From assembly GCA_001657325.1 (NCBI GenBank), contig LWRO01000021.1:160835-224834 (forward strand): a stretch of DNA of 64,000 bases, in the 5' to 3' direction. The stretch is from Geitlerinema sp. BBD 1991-9 (lineage in GTDB: Bacteria; Cyanobacteriota; Cyanobacteriia; Cyanobacteriales; Geitlerinemataceae). The position numbers and the translations under genes are program-made. This document shows positions 63,889 to 64,000 of the stretch, one piece after another. The notes beneath the pieces were generated by a model, which saw nothing but the letters and a program-made list of their open reading frames with translations, was not told the DNA's origin and did not search any database. Numbering within the stretch: position 1 is the first letter of the stretch; the number at the start of each line of letters is the position of its first letter.

Positions 63889-63990
63889 GGGTGCATCTCA
63901 ATTTCATAGAAAGACCCCTCCGCCTTCGGCACCTCCCCTTAAGTCAGGAGAGGAGGGGTGGGGTTCCGATCTCAAACGTGAGATGCACTC
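63889..63990 (+). repeat. MITE-like inverted-repeat element, copy F
   Basis: A 102-bp copy with ends GGGTGCATCTCA / TGAGATGCACTC and the usual CCTCCGCCTTCGGCACCTCC core. It is flanked by TCAAGATT on both sides (63881-63888 and 63991-63998), a perfect 8-bp target-site duplication. It lies close to the window's right edge, 70 bp after the permease gene. Confidence 0.87.
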
Positions 63991-64000
63991 TCAAGATTTT

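Noticed and set aside
1..64000. CRISPR array, tRNA, rRNA or prophage
   Set aside because: No regularly spaced direct repeats, no T-loop-like GTTCGAATC patterns within cloverleaf context, no rRNA stretches, and no phage structural or integrase genes were seen.

Overview
The window is a piece of a filamentous-type cyanobacterial chromosome. The lineage is shown by Psb27, the rpsO-PAM68 pair, a Tic20-like protein, DUF3685 and PEP-CTERM proteins, a glucosylglycerol hydrolase, cyanobacterial FtsH and PstS types, and a very high density of CGATCGA-type words. No tRNA, rRNA or CRISPR array was recognised. About 80% is coding and most genes are single housekeeping units.

Layout: 0-3.7 kb, a HAD phosphatase (cut by the window edge), a glucosylglycerol hydrolase and a DM13 protein. 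3.8-8.5 kb, aroF, PAM68, rpsO, a tiny membrane protein, psb27 and a family-10 glycosylhydrolase. 8.5-18.5 kb, a large phosphate-uptake locus with two sets of Pst genes: a natural PstC-PstA fusion plus pstB, then pstS (frameshifted), pstC, pstA, pstB, a PhoB-like regulator whose receiver has lost its phosphorylation residues, and a second pstS. Pho-box direct repeats precede the fusion and the first pstS. 18.6-26.9 kb, ftsH, a PEP-CTERM protein, a TetR-controlled stress cluster (TetR, SDR, double cupin, glutathionyl-hydroquinone reductase) with two matching palindromic operators, and an M23 peptidase. 27.9-38.2 kb, glycerol and carbon metabolism (glpK, glycerophosphodiesterase, glycogen phosphorylase, a methylglyoxal synthase-lipid kinase fusion) and an EF-G-like GTPase.

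38.6-41 kb is an AT-rich island of decayed small genes and repeats. 41-45 kb holds metE, an unknown membrane protein and, on the same strand upstream, a clear cobalamin riboswitch. 45-48.2 kb holds an RTX-type calcium-binding protein lying between two direct copies of the 3' end of a double glycosyltransferase gene. 48.4-64 kb holds a repeat-tailed membrane protein, a DUF3685 protein, a pentapeptide protein, a Tic20-like protein, a sodium/solute symporter, glyA, a WecA/MraY-type transferase, YccF and an ABC-2 transporter.

The most striking dispersed feature is a miniature inverted-repeat element of about 100-150 bp. Its termini read GGGTGCATCTCA and it is present six times, plus two decayed relics. 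Four or five copies are flanked by 8-9 bp direct repeats that look like target-site duplications, so the element has been mobile although it encodes nothing.
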